Source of the DNA: Magnetominusculus dajiuhuensis
Lineage (GTDB): Bacteria; Nitrospirota; Thermodesulfovibrionia; Thermodesulfovibrionales; Magnetobacteriaceae
Reading direction: 5' to 3'
Length of the DNA: 64,000 nucleotides
NCBI RefSeq assembly: GCF_046044395.1
Contig: NZ_JBJUSG010000001.1
Span: 37,550 to 101,549, forward strand
The translations under genes were made by a program, and so were the position numbers. Positions 40,788 to 49,692 of the stretch are shown in pieces (within the stretch, counting starts at the first letter, position 1; each line of letters starts with the position of its first letter). The notes under the pieces are model-generated. The model did no database searches and had not been told where the DNA came from. It saw only the letters and a program-made list of their open reading frames with translations.

Positions 40788-41668
40788 TTCCCTCCAACTA
40801 TCCCAATACTTTCTGATATATCGGTAAAATGATAATTCGTCAGCCTTGCTAAAATCCCCGTTAATCTATCGTTTCTCATACTCGTATCTTTAGGCCGTTT
40901 TACCCGAAACACCATGTCATCCAGAGAGATTTTATCTACATGAACCTTGTCAATACCCATTTTTTCAGCCAGAGCCTTTGCAATGTCATAGCGCGAAACC
41001 CTTTTTGAGGGACACAGATTTACGGTCCTCGTAATGCCGTTTCCCTGCAAAATAGCCGTTACCGCTATCACGTCGTCAATAAAGGTGGGGCAAAACACCT
41101 GATCATAGGCCGCTTTTACAGTCTTGCCCTGCGCTAAACACGACGCCATTTCATCTATCATAGTTGCATCTCCCTTTACATGGGAATATACCTTGCTCAG
41201 CCTGATAATGAGATGATTACCATTTGTAATTTCCCCAATTTTCGATTCCACCTCCGCCTTTTGCCTGCCGTACTCAGTGTTGGGGCATAGGGGGGCGTCA
41301 TCCTTATAGTTACCGGCATTGCCGCCAAAGACATAGTCGGACGAGGTAAATACCGGTTTTATTCCTTCATCAGCCAACTGCCTTATTAGTTGAAGCGTCC
41401 CTGTTACGTTGACTTTTGTTGAAAGACCCTTTTCCTGTTCACATCTGTCTATGTTTGGTATTGCGGCCAGAATTAATGCCTCTTTGTAGTGATTTTCAGA
41501 AAGCCTGAGTGCCCTGATATCGGGGTTTAATAAATCCAGTTCAGCGCGGGTAGTGCCGATAAGATCGCTGTGAGTCTGCCGGTAAGCATTGAGAAAATGC
41601 TTGCCAATAAATCCACCGGCCCCGATGATTACGGTTTTTGGTACTAAATGCCGGAGAGTCATCACCAT
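40775..41668 (-). CDS. NAD(P)-dependent sugar reductase/epimerase, RmlD-like
   Basis: A 297-residue short-chain dehydrogenase from the ATG at 41668, five bases after the stop of the upstream gene. It has GAGGFIGKHFLNAY (glycine-rich loop), FTSSDYVFGG, and the catalytic Tyr-x3-Lys in EYGRQKAEVE. The C-terminal half (NLCPSKRVSRYDIAKALAEKMG) matches the dTDP-4-dehydrorhamnose reductase/extended SDR type. It likely makes a deoxysugar nucleotide for the glycosyltransferases of this operon. Confidence 0.82.
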   Translation of the reverse strand: MVMTLRHLVPKTVIIGAGGFIGKHFLNAYRQTHSDLIGTTRAELDLLNPDIRALRLSENHYKEALILAAIPNIDRCEQEKGLSTKVNVTGTLQLIRQLADEGIKPVFTSSDYVFGGNAGNYKDDAPLCPNTEYGRQKAEVESKIGEITNGNHLIIRLSKVYSHVKGDATMIDEMASCLAQGKTVKAAYDQVFCPTFIDDVIAVTAILQGNGITRTVNLCPSKRVSRYDIAKALAEKMGIDKVHVDKISLDDMVFRVKRPKDTSMRNDRLTGILARLTNYHFTDISESIGIVGGNWKK

Positions 41669-41670
41669 TA

Positions 41671-42510
41671 TCAGAGTCTCTTGCAGGCATACATACAGGT
41701 AATTTTTTTGCACAGTTGAAGAGTTTTGAATGCGAAGTTTTCCGGCAAAATAGTATATAAAGCCGATAGAAAAGATTCAATTCCCCGATTCGTTATGAAG
41801 TGTTTGGGATTAACATTCTGCACTGGAAAAACGACATCGTTATGGGCAGCGTTTTTCCTTGCTGTAAAAAATATCATTGTTGGATTACCAAAATGCTGAG
41901 GCAATTTCGCCGGTGATGTAAAGTCAAAATAACAGCTTTTAGTTTTCGAATGACTTATATGTATTTTTGCTTCGATATCAGTGAAATCGTTTGCATTATA
42001 AAAATCAAACAATAACGAAGGAGAAATCTGGTAATATCCATGTTCAAGGTATCCTGATATTGGAAGGTGATGTATTACTATTCCACCGGCTTTCAGCAAT
42101 CTCACAGTATTTGATAATACTTCCGTTATATTAAAACAATGTTCAGCCGTTCCTCCATCATAAACCATATCATAGCGACAATGCAGGGTTTGCTCTATGG
42201 GTTTGTTAAGATTCAAAACATGCGTTGGATTTTCCCGGGCTGACACATCAATACTGTCTACTACGTCAAATCCTAACATGTTAAATAAAACGCTTTGATG
42301 AATAGTCTTCCCAAAATGTGTTATATTGTCCATGATAATAGAATCTTTGTCTATATCTCTGTATTTATATCCTTCCATGGACAATATTTTTCTTACATCG
42401 CTATATTGCCCCTCTACGCCCTGAACTCCATATGTAACGCACATCCCGGACAAGTGTCTATCCTTCATTGTTCTTGCTATAAGCCGCATTGTTGATACGC
42501 TGATTCCCAT
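41671..42510 (-). CDS. Class I methyltransferase-like protein
   Basis: A 279-residue protein. The middle is methyltransferase-like (FDVVDSIDVSARENPTH, YDMVYDGGTAEHCFNITEVLSNTVRLLKAGGIVIHHLPISG), but the usual glycine-rich motif I is absent at the expected place, so activity is uncertain. The C terminus contains many aromatic residues. AT-rich. A direct repeat at 42519-42574 lies upstream and the epimerase start follows within five bases. The substrate may be a sugar on the same surface glycan. Confidence 0.6.
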   Translation of the reverse strand: MGISVSTMRLIARTMKDRHLSGMCVTYGVQGVEGQYSDVRKILSMEGYKYRDIDKDSIIMDNITHFGKTIHQSVLFNMLGFDVVDSIDVSARENPTHVLNLNKPIEQTLHCRYDMVYDGGTAEHCFNITEVLSNTVRLLKAGGIVIHHLPISGYLEHGYYQISPSLLFDFYNANDFTDIEAKIHISHSKTKSCYFDFTSPAKLPQHFGNPTMIFFTARKNAAHNDVVFPVQNVNPKHFITNRGIESFLSALYTILPENFAFKTLQLCKKITCMYACKRL

Positions 42511-42518
42511 TTCCCTTT

Positions 42519-42574
42519 ATCCTCAATTTTTATATCTTTTGGCCATATCCACGTATCCTCAATTTTTATATCTT
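42519..42574. repeat. 21-bp direct repeat spanning a gene junction
   Basis: TATCCTCAATTTTTATATCTT occurs at 42519-42539 and again at 42554-42574. The second copy includes the last codons and stop of the methyltransferase gene at 42566. It looks like a short slippage duplication at a gene junction. Confidence 0.75.
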
Positions 42575-43237
42575 CTTACCGCATCCAACGACAAATAAAT
42601 AGTGGCACATGGGATAAAACCCCGTATGGACGACCTCGTCGTTCATGCCAAAGACAAAGGCATTCCAGAAATATTTACGCACAAGCGCGGTTAATCTTTG
42701 CGCGCTATAGAGATTGATATGTCCTATTTTACTGTTTTCCGACGCGTATGGCGAGGCTGTGATGTTAGGAGTGCCAATCACCGTAAAGCCATGCGGCTGC
42801 AGATTAGAACAGATTGTCGCCATAAGTTCGTCTTCACGGTCTTCATTTATATGCTCAATAACATCAAGACTTACTACGGCGTCAAAATTTCCATAGAATT
42901 TACCGATAAAATCGTCACACATAAACTCAATACCGGCCTTCTTTATATGCTCATTTGCATATGAAATCGAGCGCTCATCAAAATCAACCGCTGTTATTTC
43001 GTGGCCGTCTTCGGCAATGAGAACCGTTGACAGCCCCTCGCCGCATCCTAATTCAAGGACTTTCATAGGCCCATCATTACACAGTAATCTCGTTATGAAC
43101 TTGTAACGCGAAAGGGTGAATAGCAGGTGCCTGGGGGTTGAGCGCACTATATATGAATTCAAATCACCCAAAACCAGCGGCTCCGCCTTTGTCTGTCCAA
43201 CATGCCGCCTAACGTCATCCCACGCCTCTTTACTCAT
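42566..43237 (-). CDS. SAM-dependent methyltransferase
   Basis: A 223-residue class I enzyme. Motif I is VLELGCGEGLSTVLIAEDGHEITAVDFDE, motif II FDAVVSLDVIEHI, and motif III LQPHGFTVIGTPN. It resembles UbiG/Methyltransf_11-type enzymes with a C-terminal substrate segment rich in aromatics (YFWNAFVFGMNDEVVH). It is encoded in the surface-glycan operon between two other methyltransferase genes. Target unknown; an O-methylated sugar is most likely. Confidence 0.8.
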   Translation of the reverse strand: MSKEAWDDVRRHVGQTKAEPLVLGDLNSYIVRSTPRHLLFTLSRYKFITRLLCNDGPMKVLELGCGEGLSTVLIAEDGHEITAVDFDERSISYANEHIKKAGIEFMCDDFIGKFYGNFDAVVSLDVIEHINEDREDELMATICSNLQPHGFTVIGTPNITASPYASENSKIGHINLYSAQRLTALVRKYFWNAFVFGMNDEVVHTGFYPMCHYLFVVGCGKKI

Positions 43238-43285
43238 CTCATGCCTGCCTTACCCATCAGAAACTCCTTGCATACCGGCTTGCTG

Positions 43286-44047
43286 TCATGGTTTTACAAT
43301 ATAGCCGGCCGGGGCGTTTGTCCACGCAAATGTCCTTATTTTTATATCAGGTTTGTCCGCAAAATATTCGTCTACGGCCTTCGTCTCACCCGGCCAATCG
43401 CTGATTGAGTATTCGTCAAAAAGCATTACCCCTCCTCTGGAAAGTAATGGCCACAGGTGGTGCAGCGCGGTTTTAGTTGGCATATACAAGTCGCAATCGA
43501 AGTGTATAAGCGAAAAGCGCACACCCGGGTTTTCGCCGATGAACTTCGCAACCGTCTCCCCGATATTGCCTTTGATCAACTTAACCCTATGTTTCCATGG
43601 GATGAACCTGTCCTGGTCGAAAATGTCTATGGCGTTGACAAGCTCATCAAAGTAATTCTCTGCAGAGAATCCGCCTGTGTGTTTTTGCAATGCCTCTATT
43701 CTTTCTCCATCTTCAGGGTCAAGCCTCTCAAATCCCGTCCAATTGTCAAAACCATACACAGTCTTAGTGCGGTTGCCTATACAATATGCCTCAAGCAGGT
43801 TTGCCCACGTCATAAGCCCCGCGCCTCTGAACACGCCAAGCTCTGCTATATCACCGGGGACGTCCAGAGTCAGTTTAAATAAATCAGTGTGGGCGAGGAA
43901 TCTCTTAAGCCACTGGCGCCTTGCAAGCACCGCAAATAACTTTACCGCATCCAATGGCTTTATATTGTATTTACTGCAATGGGCTGCAAGCATATCCTCA
44001 ATGTCTGAATCAGCGCCTGTCTTTTTAAATCCATCGAAATCTCTCAT
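43286..44047 (-). CDS. TylF/MycF-type O-methyltransferase
   Basis: A 253-residue enzyme. DIAELGVFRGAGLMTWANLL is the SAM-binding motif, then VYGFDNWTGFERL and the metal/catalytic region SLIHFDCDLYMPTKTALHHLWPLLSRGGVMLFDEYS. These are the landmarks of macrocin-O-methyltransferase relatives that methylate sugar hydroxyls. GGGAGG (inside the end of the upstream gene) precedes the ATG and the genes overlap by 4 bp. It likely works on the same glycan as its neighbours. Confidence 0.88.
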   Translation of the reverse strand: MRDFDGFKKTGADSDIEDMLAAHCSKYNIKPLDAVKLFAVLARRQWLKRFLAHTDLFKLTLDVPGDIAELGVFRGAGLMTWANLLEAYCIGNRTKTVYGFDNWTGFERLDPEDGERIEALQKHTGGFSAENYFDELVNAIDIFDQDRFIPWKHRVKLIKGNIGETVAKFIGENPGVRFSLIHFDCDLYMPTKTALHHLWPLLSRGGVMLFDEYSISDWPGETKAVDEYFADKPDIKIRTFAWTNAPAGYIVKP

Positions 44048-45081
44048 CTGCTCCCTCCCATGGTACCAACGCCCCCTCCCGTGATACCAAAAAATTCATA
44101 CGCGTCAAGTGGTTTTGTTGCGTTGACATAGGGCAGAACGAACTGGCCGATAAAGTCTTTGTTTTCGCCGCACAGACAATTTCGAATTTTGCCATTAAAC
44201 CACATTGTCCCCATCAGGGCGTTACGCATATCCGCAAAACTCTTACCCTCCTTATCCCCAATATTACCAAGTGTAAACTGTAAGAAATTACACGGCAGCA
44301 CTTCCCCGTTAGCGGTGATAGCCATAAACTCTGTTACCGCGGGGCAGTGGTCATCTGCACCTGAGAAGATGTCTCTGTTGAGCATTTTTTGCCCACTGGG
44401 AAGCCTTGGGCAATTTATCTGCAATTGCTTGATATAACCGGAATCATCGGGGGTTAAGAGGACATCAGTTTTCCCATCCCATTTTCCCACCGGCTCGGCA
44501 ATCTGCACATCAATCCTAATACGTTTAGATTTGGCAAATTCATATGCCATCCTAAATCCCTCAGAATATAACGAGGCATGGGTTACAACCACGGAGATTG
44601 AGGCCAGCAAACCCGCGGTAAGGACATTATCTATGGCCTCAACGACCCGCTTGAAACTTCCCGCAGCGCGGTTTGCGTCATGTTCCGCTTCTATACCGGA
44701 GTCCATGCTGAATGACAACTTATCAACCTTCAAGCCCTTGAGCCACAGTATCTTGTCCCTTGTCATGTTCCATCCATTTGACACAACATTTATATATGTC
44801 TCATCAGGGTAACAGTTATTGATTATATGTTCAAGCCTTGCTGGGTCCAAAATAGGCTCGCCACCTTGCAATATATAGTGATAGACACCCATATCATACA
44901 ATTCCATCTGTGTTTTTTCTAACTCGGCCAGACCTACGACGGATGTCCTGTTAAATGTTTCGGCATAGCAGTGGGGACAGCTCATGTTACATCGCGGGGT
45001 TACATCAAGCGCTACTGTTCTTAATGAGCCGGGTTTGTGAAGTTCCTGCCGCTTGCGGAGCTTTGGTTTCTCTGAATACAA
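44044..45081 (-). CDS. Radical SAM/SPASM enzyme
   Basis: A 345-residue protein from a TTG start. The cluster motif is DVTPRCNMSCPHCYAE (Cys 31, 35, 38), followed by YHYILQGGEPILD and VDKLSFSMDSG. The C terminus carries SPASM-type cysteines (DHCPAVTEF, VLPCNFLQF, NCLCGENK). It opens the minus-strand operon that runs to 39720. Together with the radical SAM gene at 37490 this gives two SPASM enzymes in convergent glycan-modification clusters. The substrate is unknown. Confidence 0.85.
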   Translation of the reverse strand: MYSEKPKLRKRQELHKPGSLRTVALDVTPRCNMSCPHCYAETFNRTSVVGLAELEKTQMELYDMGVYHYILQGGEPILDPARLEHIINNCYPDETYINVVSNGWNMTRDKILWLKGLKVDKLSFSMDSGIEAEHDANRAAGSFKRVVEAIDNVLTAGLLASISVVVTHASLYSEGFRMAYEFAKSKRIRIDVQIAEPVGKWDGKTDVLLTPDDSGYIKQLQINCPRLPSGQKMLNRDIFSGADDHCPAVTEFMAITANGEVLPCNFLQFTLGNIGDKEGKSFADMRNALMGTMWFNGKIRNCLCGENKDFIGQFVLPYVNATKPLDAYEFFGITGGGVGTMGGSR

Positions 45082-45181
45082 GCCGTTAATCCCCCGATCT
45101 CATACGATTTCTCTGCATTCCATGTGTCAATCGTATAGTAAATCGCAGCCAATTGTCAATATACACGCAGTGTTGCCGGGT

Positions 45182-45283
45182 GGAGTTCTGGAAGCCGCCA
45201 ACGGGCGGCAGCCCAAATTCAACAGACAAAGCGTGGGCGAGATTACGGGGTGAAGGGGAGTTACTCCCCTTCGTCTTTAATCC
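45182..45283 (+). repeat. Dispersed repeat with terminator-like hairpin, second full copy
   Basis: GGAGTTCTGGAAGCCGCC...CGGGCGGCA, then GAAGGGGA-GTTAC-TCCCCTTC and TTTAATCC. It matches 6263-6369. It lies just past the clpB stop, so it may end transcription of the chaperone operon. Confidence 0.75.
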
Positions 45284-45292
45284 GTAGTTGTT

Positions 45293-47908
45293 TTACTCTA
45301 TCTCCGCCACTTCCACTGTTGAAAAAACCATCTTGCCGTACTCGTAGTCCACTTGTACTGTATCGCCCTCGTTTACCGACTTTTCGATTATCTTTAACGC
45401 TAACGGGTTTAGTATCTCTGTTTGGAGCGCCCTTTTTAATGGCCTTGCGCCGTATACAGGGTCGTAACCGGCGTCAGCTATGGCGTCCTTTGCCCTGTCT
45501 GACAGCAGGATGTCTATGCGCTTGTCCTTCAGGTATCTCCTCATCCTGTAGAGCTGAATATCCACGATGCGTTTTATCAGCTCCTTAGTCAGCGGATTGA
45601 AGATTATAATCTCATCCACCCTGTTGAGGAACTCCGGCCTGAAAAAAGATCTTAATTCTTCCAATACCTCCTTCTTAACACCGCTATTATTTGTGAGATT
45701 GCCGTCTCGCAGGTGTTCCTGGATGTATGAGCTGCCCAGGTTGGACGTCATAATGACGACTGTGTTTCTAAAGTCAACAGTCCTGCCGTGGCCGTCTGTG
45801 AGCCTGCCGTCGTCAAGGAGCTGCAACAGCACGTTAAAGATTTCGGGGTGGGCCTTTTCGATTTCATCAAACAGGACAACACTATAGGGACGCCTTCGTA
45901 TAGCCTCTGTAAGCTGGCCGCCCTCGTCGTAGCCGACATAGCCGGGGGGTGCGCCAATGAGGCGCGATACCGTGTGTTTTTCCTGATACTCGGACATGTC
46001 AATGCGCCTTAGGGCATTCTCATCATCAAAAAGAAACTCAGCCAGGGCCTTAGCCAGCTCAGTCTTCCCTACTCCGGTAGGTCCTAGAAAAATAAATGAC
46101 CCAATAGGGCGGTTCGGGTCCTGAATGCCGGCCCTTGCCCTTCGTACCGCGTTGGATACCATTTGTACGGCTTCGGGCTGGCCGACCACCCTGAGACGGA
46201 GCCTGTCCTCCATGTGGAGGAGTTTTTCCACCTCTGTCTCAAGCATCCTGAGCATGGGAATGCCTGTCCATCGTGACACTACCCACGCGATGTCATCTTC
46301 AGTTACGGTGTCGGTGAGCATCTTGCTATTGGTGTGCCACGCCTCCAGACGGCGGGTTTGCTCTTCCTGCGCCTTGGAAAGCTCTATGATGCGGCCATAT
46401 TTCAGCTCTGCCGCGCGGGCAAGGTTACCCTGTCGCTCGGCGGCGTCGGCCTCTGTCTTAGCGTCCTCAATTTCCTCTTTTATCTTTCTGATTGCGGAGA
46501 GGATTTCCTTCTCTCCCATCCAACGGGAGCGCAATTGGTCTCGCTGGTCAATAAGGCCAACAACTGTTTTATTGATCTTTTCCAGTTGCAGGGCCGACTC
46601 CTTCGTGTCTTCCTTGCGCATAGCCTGGCGTTCGATTTCAAGCTGCCGTACGCGCCTTTCCAGTTCGTCAAGCTCAGCGGGCATACTGTCCATCTCCATG
46701 CGGAGTTTTGAGGCCGCCTCGTCTATTAAATCAATGGCCTTGTCGGGCAGGAACCTGTCCGATATGTAACGGTTTGACAAGACAGCGGCGGCTATGAGGG
46801 CGGAGTCCCTGAATTTAACCCCGTGGTGAATCTCATAGCGTTCTTTCAGCCCCCGCAGGATGGATATAGTGTCCTGCACGGTAGGCTCCTTTATATAAAC
46901 CGGTTGAAAACGCCTTTCAAGGGCGGCGTCCTTCTCTATATATTTCCTGTACTCGTCAAGCGTGGTAGCCCCAACACATCGCAGCTCTCCGCGGGCAAGC
47001 GCGGGTTTAAGCATATTTGAGGCATCCATAGAACCCTCCGCGGCCCCTGCGCCGACAAGCGTATGCAGCTCGTCTATAAACAAGATTACCTTCCCCGATG
47101 CACTCTCCACCTCCTTGATTACCGCCTTTAGCCTGTCCTCAAACTCCCCCCTGTACTTGGCCCCGGCAATGAGCGCCCCAATGTCCAGCGCCACGACAAT
47201 CTTGTCTTTCAGGGTCTCAGGGACATCACCTGCCACGATGCGCCCGGCAAGCCCCTCCGCAATAGCGGTCTTGCCCACGCCGGGGTCGCCTATTATCACA
47301 GGGTTGTTCTTTGTCCTACGGGCAAGCACCTGTATCACCCTTCGAATCTCCTCGTCTCTGCCTATGACGGGGTCGAGCTTTCCTCTGGCAGAAAGCAGGG
47401 TAAGGTCACGGCCATATTTCTTGAGGGCCTGGTACTTATCTTCGGGGTTTTCGTCTGTTACGCGCTGCGTACCTCTGAATTCCATCATAGCGGCGAGCAA
47501 TGTATCTCTGTCAACGCCGTGGCGCCTGAGCAGTTCAGCCGCCCCGCCGCCTTTGAGAATCAGCCCTAAGAGCAGGTGTTCGACGCTGACATACTCGTCA
47601 CTCATATGCTTTGCCTGAGCTGTGGCCTCGTCAAATACATCCTTCAGCTTTGTGGACATGTATAGGTGTCCGATGGGCTGCGCCCCCGAAACCTGTGGAA
47701 ACTTGCCCACGGCGGCCTCGGCCTCGGCCTTTAACCTTTCAACATTAGCGCCTGCCTTTGTAAGAATCTGAGAGGGAGTTCCCTCCTTATCCGCTGTCAG
47801 GGCAAGGAGCAGATGCTCAGGCTGTAGCTCCTGATTGCCCCTGGCGGTGGCGATTGACTGGGCGTCTCTGAGGGCCTCGCGGCTTTTTATAGTGAGATTG
47901 TCCATCAT
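45293..47908 (-). CDS. clpB: ATP-dependent disaggregase ClpB
   Basis: An 871-residue Hsp100 protein. An N-terminal Clp domain (1-150) is followed by NBD1 with Walker A GDPGVGKTAIAEGLA, a coiled-coil middle domain (about 400-520, RRVRQLEIERQAMRKED) and NBD2 with GPTGVGKTELAKALAEFLF, then VGAPPGYVGYDEGGQL-like IGAPPGYVGYDEGGQ. Length and order are standard. It works with DnaK/DnaJ to recover aggregated proteins. The start overlaps the hspR end by 4 bp, so repression by HspR is expected. Confidence 0.96.
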   Translation of the reverse strand: MMDNLTIKSREALRDAQSIATARGNQELQPEHLLLALTADKEGTPSQILTKAGANVERLKAEAEAAVGKFPQVSGAQPIGHLYMSTKLKDVFDEATAQAKHMSDEYVSVEHLLLGLILKGGGAAELLRRHGVDRDTLLAAMMEFRGTQRVTDENPEDKYQALKKYGRDLTLLSARGKLDPVIGRDEEIRRVIQVLARRTKNNPVIIGDPGVGKTAIAEGLAGRIVAGDVPETLKDKIVVALDIGALIAGAKYRGEFEDRLKAVIKEVESASGKVILFIDELHTLVGAGAAEGSMDASNMLKPALARGELRCVGATTLDEYRKYIEKDAALERRFQPVYIKEPTVQDTISILRGLKERYEIHHGVKFRDSALIAAAVLSNRYISDRFLPDKAIDLIDEAASKLRMEMDSMPAELDELERRVRQLEIERQAMRKEDTKESALQLEKINKTVVGLIDQRDQLRSRWMGEKEILSAIRKIKEEIEDAKTEADAAERQGNLARAAELKYGRIIELSKAQEEQTRRLEAWHTNSKMLTDTVTEDDIAWVVSRWTGIPMLRMLETEVEKLLHMEDRLRLRVVGQPEAVQMVSNAVRRARAGIQDPNRPIGSFIFLGPTGVGKTELAKALAEFLFDDENALRRIDMSEYQEKHTVSRLIGAPPGYVGYDEGGQLTEAIRRRPYSVVLFDEIEKAHPEIFNVLLQLLDDGRLTDGHGRTVDFRNTVVIMTSNLGSSYIQEHLRDGNLTNNSGVKKEVLEELRSFFRPEFLNRVDEIIIFNPLTKELIKRIVDIQLYRMRRYLKDKRIDILLSDRAKDAIADAGYDPVYGARPLKRALQTEILNPLALKIIEKSVNEGDTVQVDYEYGKMVFSTVEVAEIE

Positions 47909-48267
47909 CTGTTTTCACCTTCACCTTTAAATATTCGTTGCAGTCTGCCCTGGAAATACCTCTTTGTGTCTTCCTCAAGGTAGTCCAGGATACCCTCCAT
48001 TTCCTTTTGCATGGCGTCAATGCGGCCACGCATGTCCATGATTATCTCAAGCCCGGCCTTGTTCACGCCCAGTTTTCTGGTAAGGTCAACAATAAACTTC
48101 AACTGCTTTATGTCCTGGTCTGAGTACTTGCGCTGGTTATTTTGTCGCGTTGGAGTGATAAATCCCTCGCGCTCATAGAGCCTCAGTGTCTGGGGATGGA
48201 GGTCAAACATCTCCGCCACTACGCTGATTACATAAAGCGGCCGACTGCTATTGTCCTTCTCATCCAT
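47905..48267 (-). CDS. hspR: MerR-family heat-shock repressor HspR
   Basis: A 120-residue regulator from the ATG at 48267, with AAGGGGGA upstream. PLYVISVVAEMFDLHPQTLRLYEREGFITPTR is the MerR-type winged helix-turn-helix, and RKYSDQDIKQLKFIVDLTRKLGVNKAGLEII is the second wing and start of the dimer helix. Known HspR proteins repress dnaK, dnaJ and clpB through HAIR sites. The gene sits between dnaJ and clpB with 8-bp and 4-bp overlaps, giving feedback control. I found no clear HAIR element upstream. Confidence 0.93.
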   Translation of the reverse strand: MDEKDNSSRPLYVISVVAEMFDLHPQTLRLYEREGFITPTRQNNQRKYSDQDIKQLKFIVDLTRKLGVNKAGLEIIMDMRGRIDAMQKEMEGILDYLEEDTKRYFQGRLQRIFKGEGENR

Positions 48268-49285
48268 TGCGTCCCCCTTTAAGCAGGTCTTCTCTGACAT
48301 TTTCTTTATATAAGCCGCTTAGGCTTTCTATCAGCTCTCTCTGCTTTTGAGTCAGTTTCGTCGGGACGGCAACCAGCACCTCAACATATAAATCGCCGAA
48401 GCCGGTACCCTTAGGAAGCGGCATTCCCTTGCCTTTGAGCGAGAATATCCTGCCGCTTTGGGTACCCTCAGGAAGGGTCATCAAAGCGGTGCCGCCAAGT
48501 GTGGGAACCTCTATCTTTCCCCCTAAGGCGGCCTCTATAAACGTTACCGGCACGTCAACATACAAATCGTCATCCTTTCTCTTAAATATTGGGTGAGGCT
48601 TCACGAGTATCTCTATGACCACATCCCCTGCTACACCGCTTCCCATGGTGCCCTTGCCCTTTAGCCTAACCTTGCTGCCAGTGGCAACGCCCGGCGGGAT
48701 TTTCACTTTCATCGAATCGGTGGTGGCGACTGTTCCCGCACCGTTGCACGCATAGCAAGCCCTTGCGCCCTTTACGCCTGTCCCCGCGCAGTTTACACAG
48801 GTTGCCTCGCGCTCTATGGCCATTGGCTTAGTCACGCCCGTGTATGCCTCGTCAAGTGTCAGCGTCATCGCGGCGGTCACGTCGTCACCTCTGCTGGGCA
48901 TTGGGGCCTCCGGCCTGGCGTTGAACCTGAACATATCCGAGAATATGTCTCCGAAATCGAAATTCGCAGTGTACTTTTTGCCGTCGAAACCCTTCGCCTG
49001 CCTGCTGTTTGCGAAGGCACCGTTGTTGAAATACTCAAAGCCGTTGTTAGCGCCAAAGGGATTGCGGGCGGCGGCGTCGTATTCTTTACGTTTTTTCTCG
49101 TCGCCTAAGATGTCATATGCCTCGTTGATTTCCCTTGACTTGACCTCACATTCCTTGCTTCCGGGGTTGAGGTCGGGATGGCATTTGCGCGCCAGCTTCC
49201 TGAACGCCTTTTTTATCTCATCATGGGTGGCGGTCTTGCTCACGCCGAGAGTTGCATAGTGGTCTTTAGTACCTGGAGCAGACAT
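48260..49285 (-). CDS. dnaJ: DnaJ-family co-chaperone with a half-size zinc region
   Basis: A 341-residue protein from the ATG at 49285 with GAGG upstream. The J-domain (1-70) has the HPD tripeptide in KCHPDLNPG. A linker rich in Gly, Asn and Phe follows. The zinc region holds only two CxxCxGxG units (CVNCAGTG and CYACNGAG), whereas classical DnaJ has four. Two substrate-binding barrels follow (KIPPGVATGSKVRLKGKG, GDLYVEVLVAVP). It is first in an operon with hspR and clpB. It may be a specialised DnaJ or CbpA-like protein; a full-length dnaJ may exist elsewhere. Confidence 0.9.
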   Translation of the reverse strand: MSAPGTKDHYATLGVSKTATHDEIKKAFRKLARKCHPDLNPGSKECEVKSREINEAYDILGDEKKRKEYDAAARNPFGANNGFEYFNNGAFANSRQAKGFDGKKYTANFDFGDIFSDMFRFNARPEAPMPSRGDDVTAAMTLTLDEAYTGVTKPMAIEREATCVNCAGTGVKGARACYACNGAGTVATTDSMKVKIPPGVATGSKVRLKGKGTMGSGVAGDVVIEILVKPHPIFKRKDDDLYVDVPVTFIEAALGGKIEVPTLGGTALMTLPEGTQSGRIFSLKGKGMPLPKGTGFGDLYVEVLVAVPTKLTQKQRELIESLSGLYKENVREDLLKGGRNG

Positions 49286-49350
49286 AATATCAGCCTCACA
49301 CGGATATATTAAGCCGCCAAGGGCGGTCGGCGAATAATCGCCATTAAACA

Positions 49351-49379
49351 ACTGTAACACTTTACAACGTCTTTGTCAA
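49351..49379 (-). promoter_or_regulatory. Sigma70 promoter of the dnaJ-hspR-clpB operon
   Basis: On the minus strand TTGACA (49374-49379), 17 bp, TACAGT (49351-49356). The leader then contains two small GC-rich stems (49313-49342). No CIRCE or HAIR sequence was found by eye. Confidence 0.6.
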
Positions 49380-49692
49380 GATATATTTATCAGACCTTAT
49401 CAACTATTATTACAAGCCGCCTTACAATTATTGCGGCTGCCGCATGATACCGTGTGAGGAGAAAATATTATTTTCCTGTTGCGGCTGGATTGACGGCGGC
49501 GAAATGTGATATTATCGTTTGAAAACAATAAGATTGGGACATGCGGTGGGGAGCTAATAAAAAAAATTTATTACTTGATAACTTTTTTTTATTTGACGAT
49601 TAGCAGGAATATTTAATATGCTTTTGGTACTTAAAAGAAAGGGGTTTTATCGTTTGAATCTCTCAATATAAAATCTTTAAGGAGGTTAGTCT
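49380..49692. other. Divergent region between dnaJ and dsrA
   Basis: AT-rich. A 12-base direct repeat TTATCGTTTGAA occurs at 49512-49523 and 49647-49658. A TTGACG near 49595 could be a -35 for dsrA but no good -10 follows at normal spacing. A palindromic AGGAGAAAATATTATTTTCCT lies near 49457. AAGGAGG precedes dsrA. Confidence 0.4.

Noticed and set aside
45567..47618. Long plus-strand ORFs across clpB (106, 214 and 218 codons)
   Set aside because: They are antisense to a complete, well-conserved clpB and are Ser/Arg-rich, typical of reverse-frame shadows in GC-balanced coding DNA.
49593..49620. TTGACG plus TAATAT as the dsrA promoter
   Set aside because: Spacing is 15 bp and no alternative -10 fits; left uncalled.
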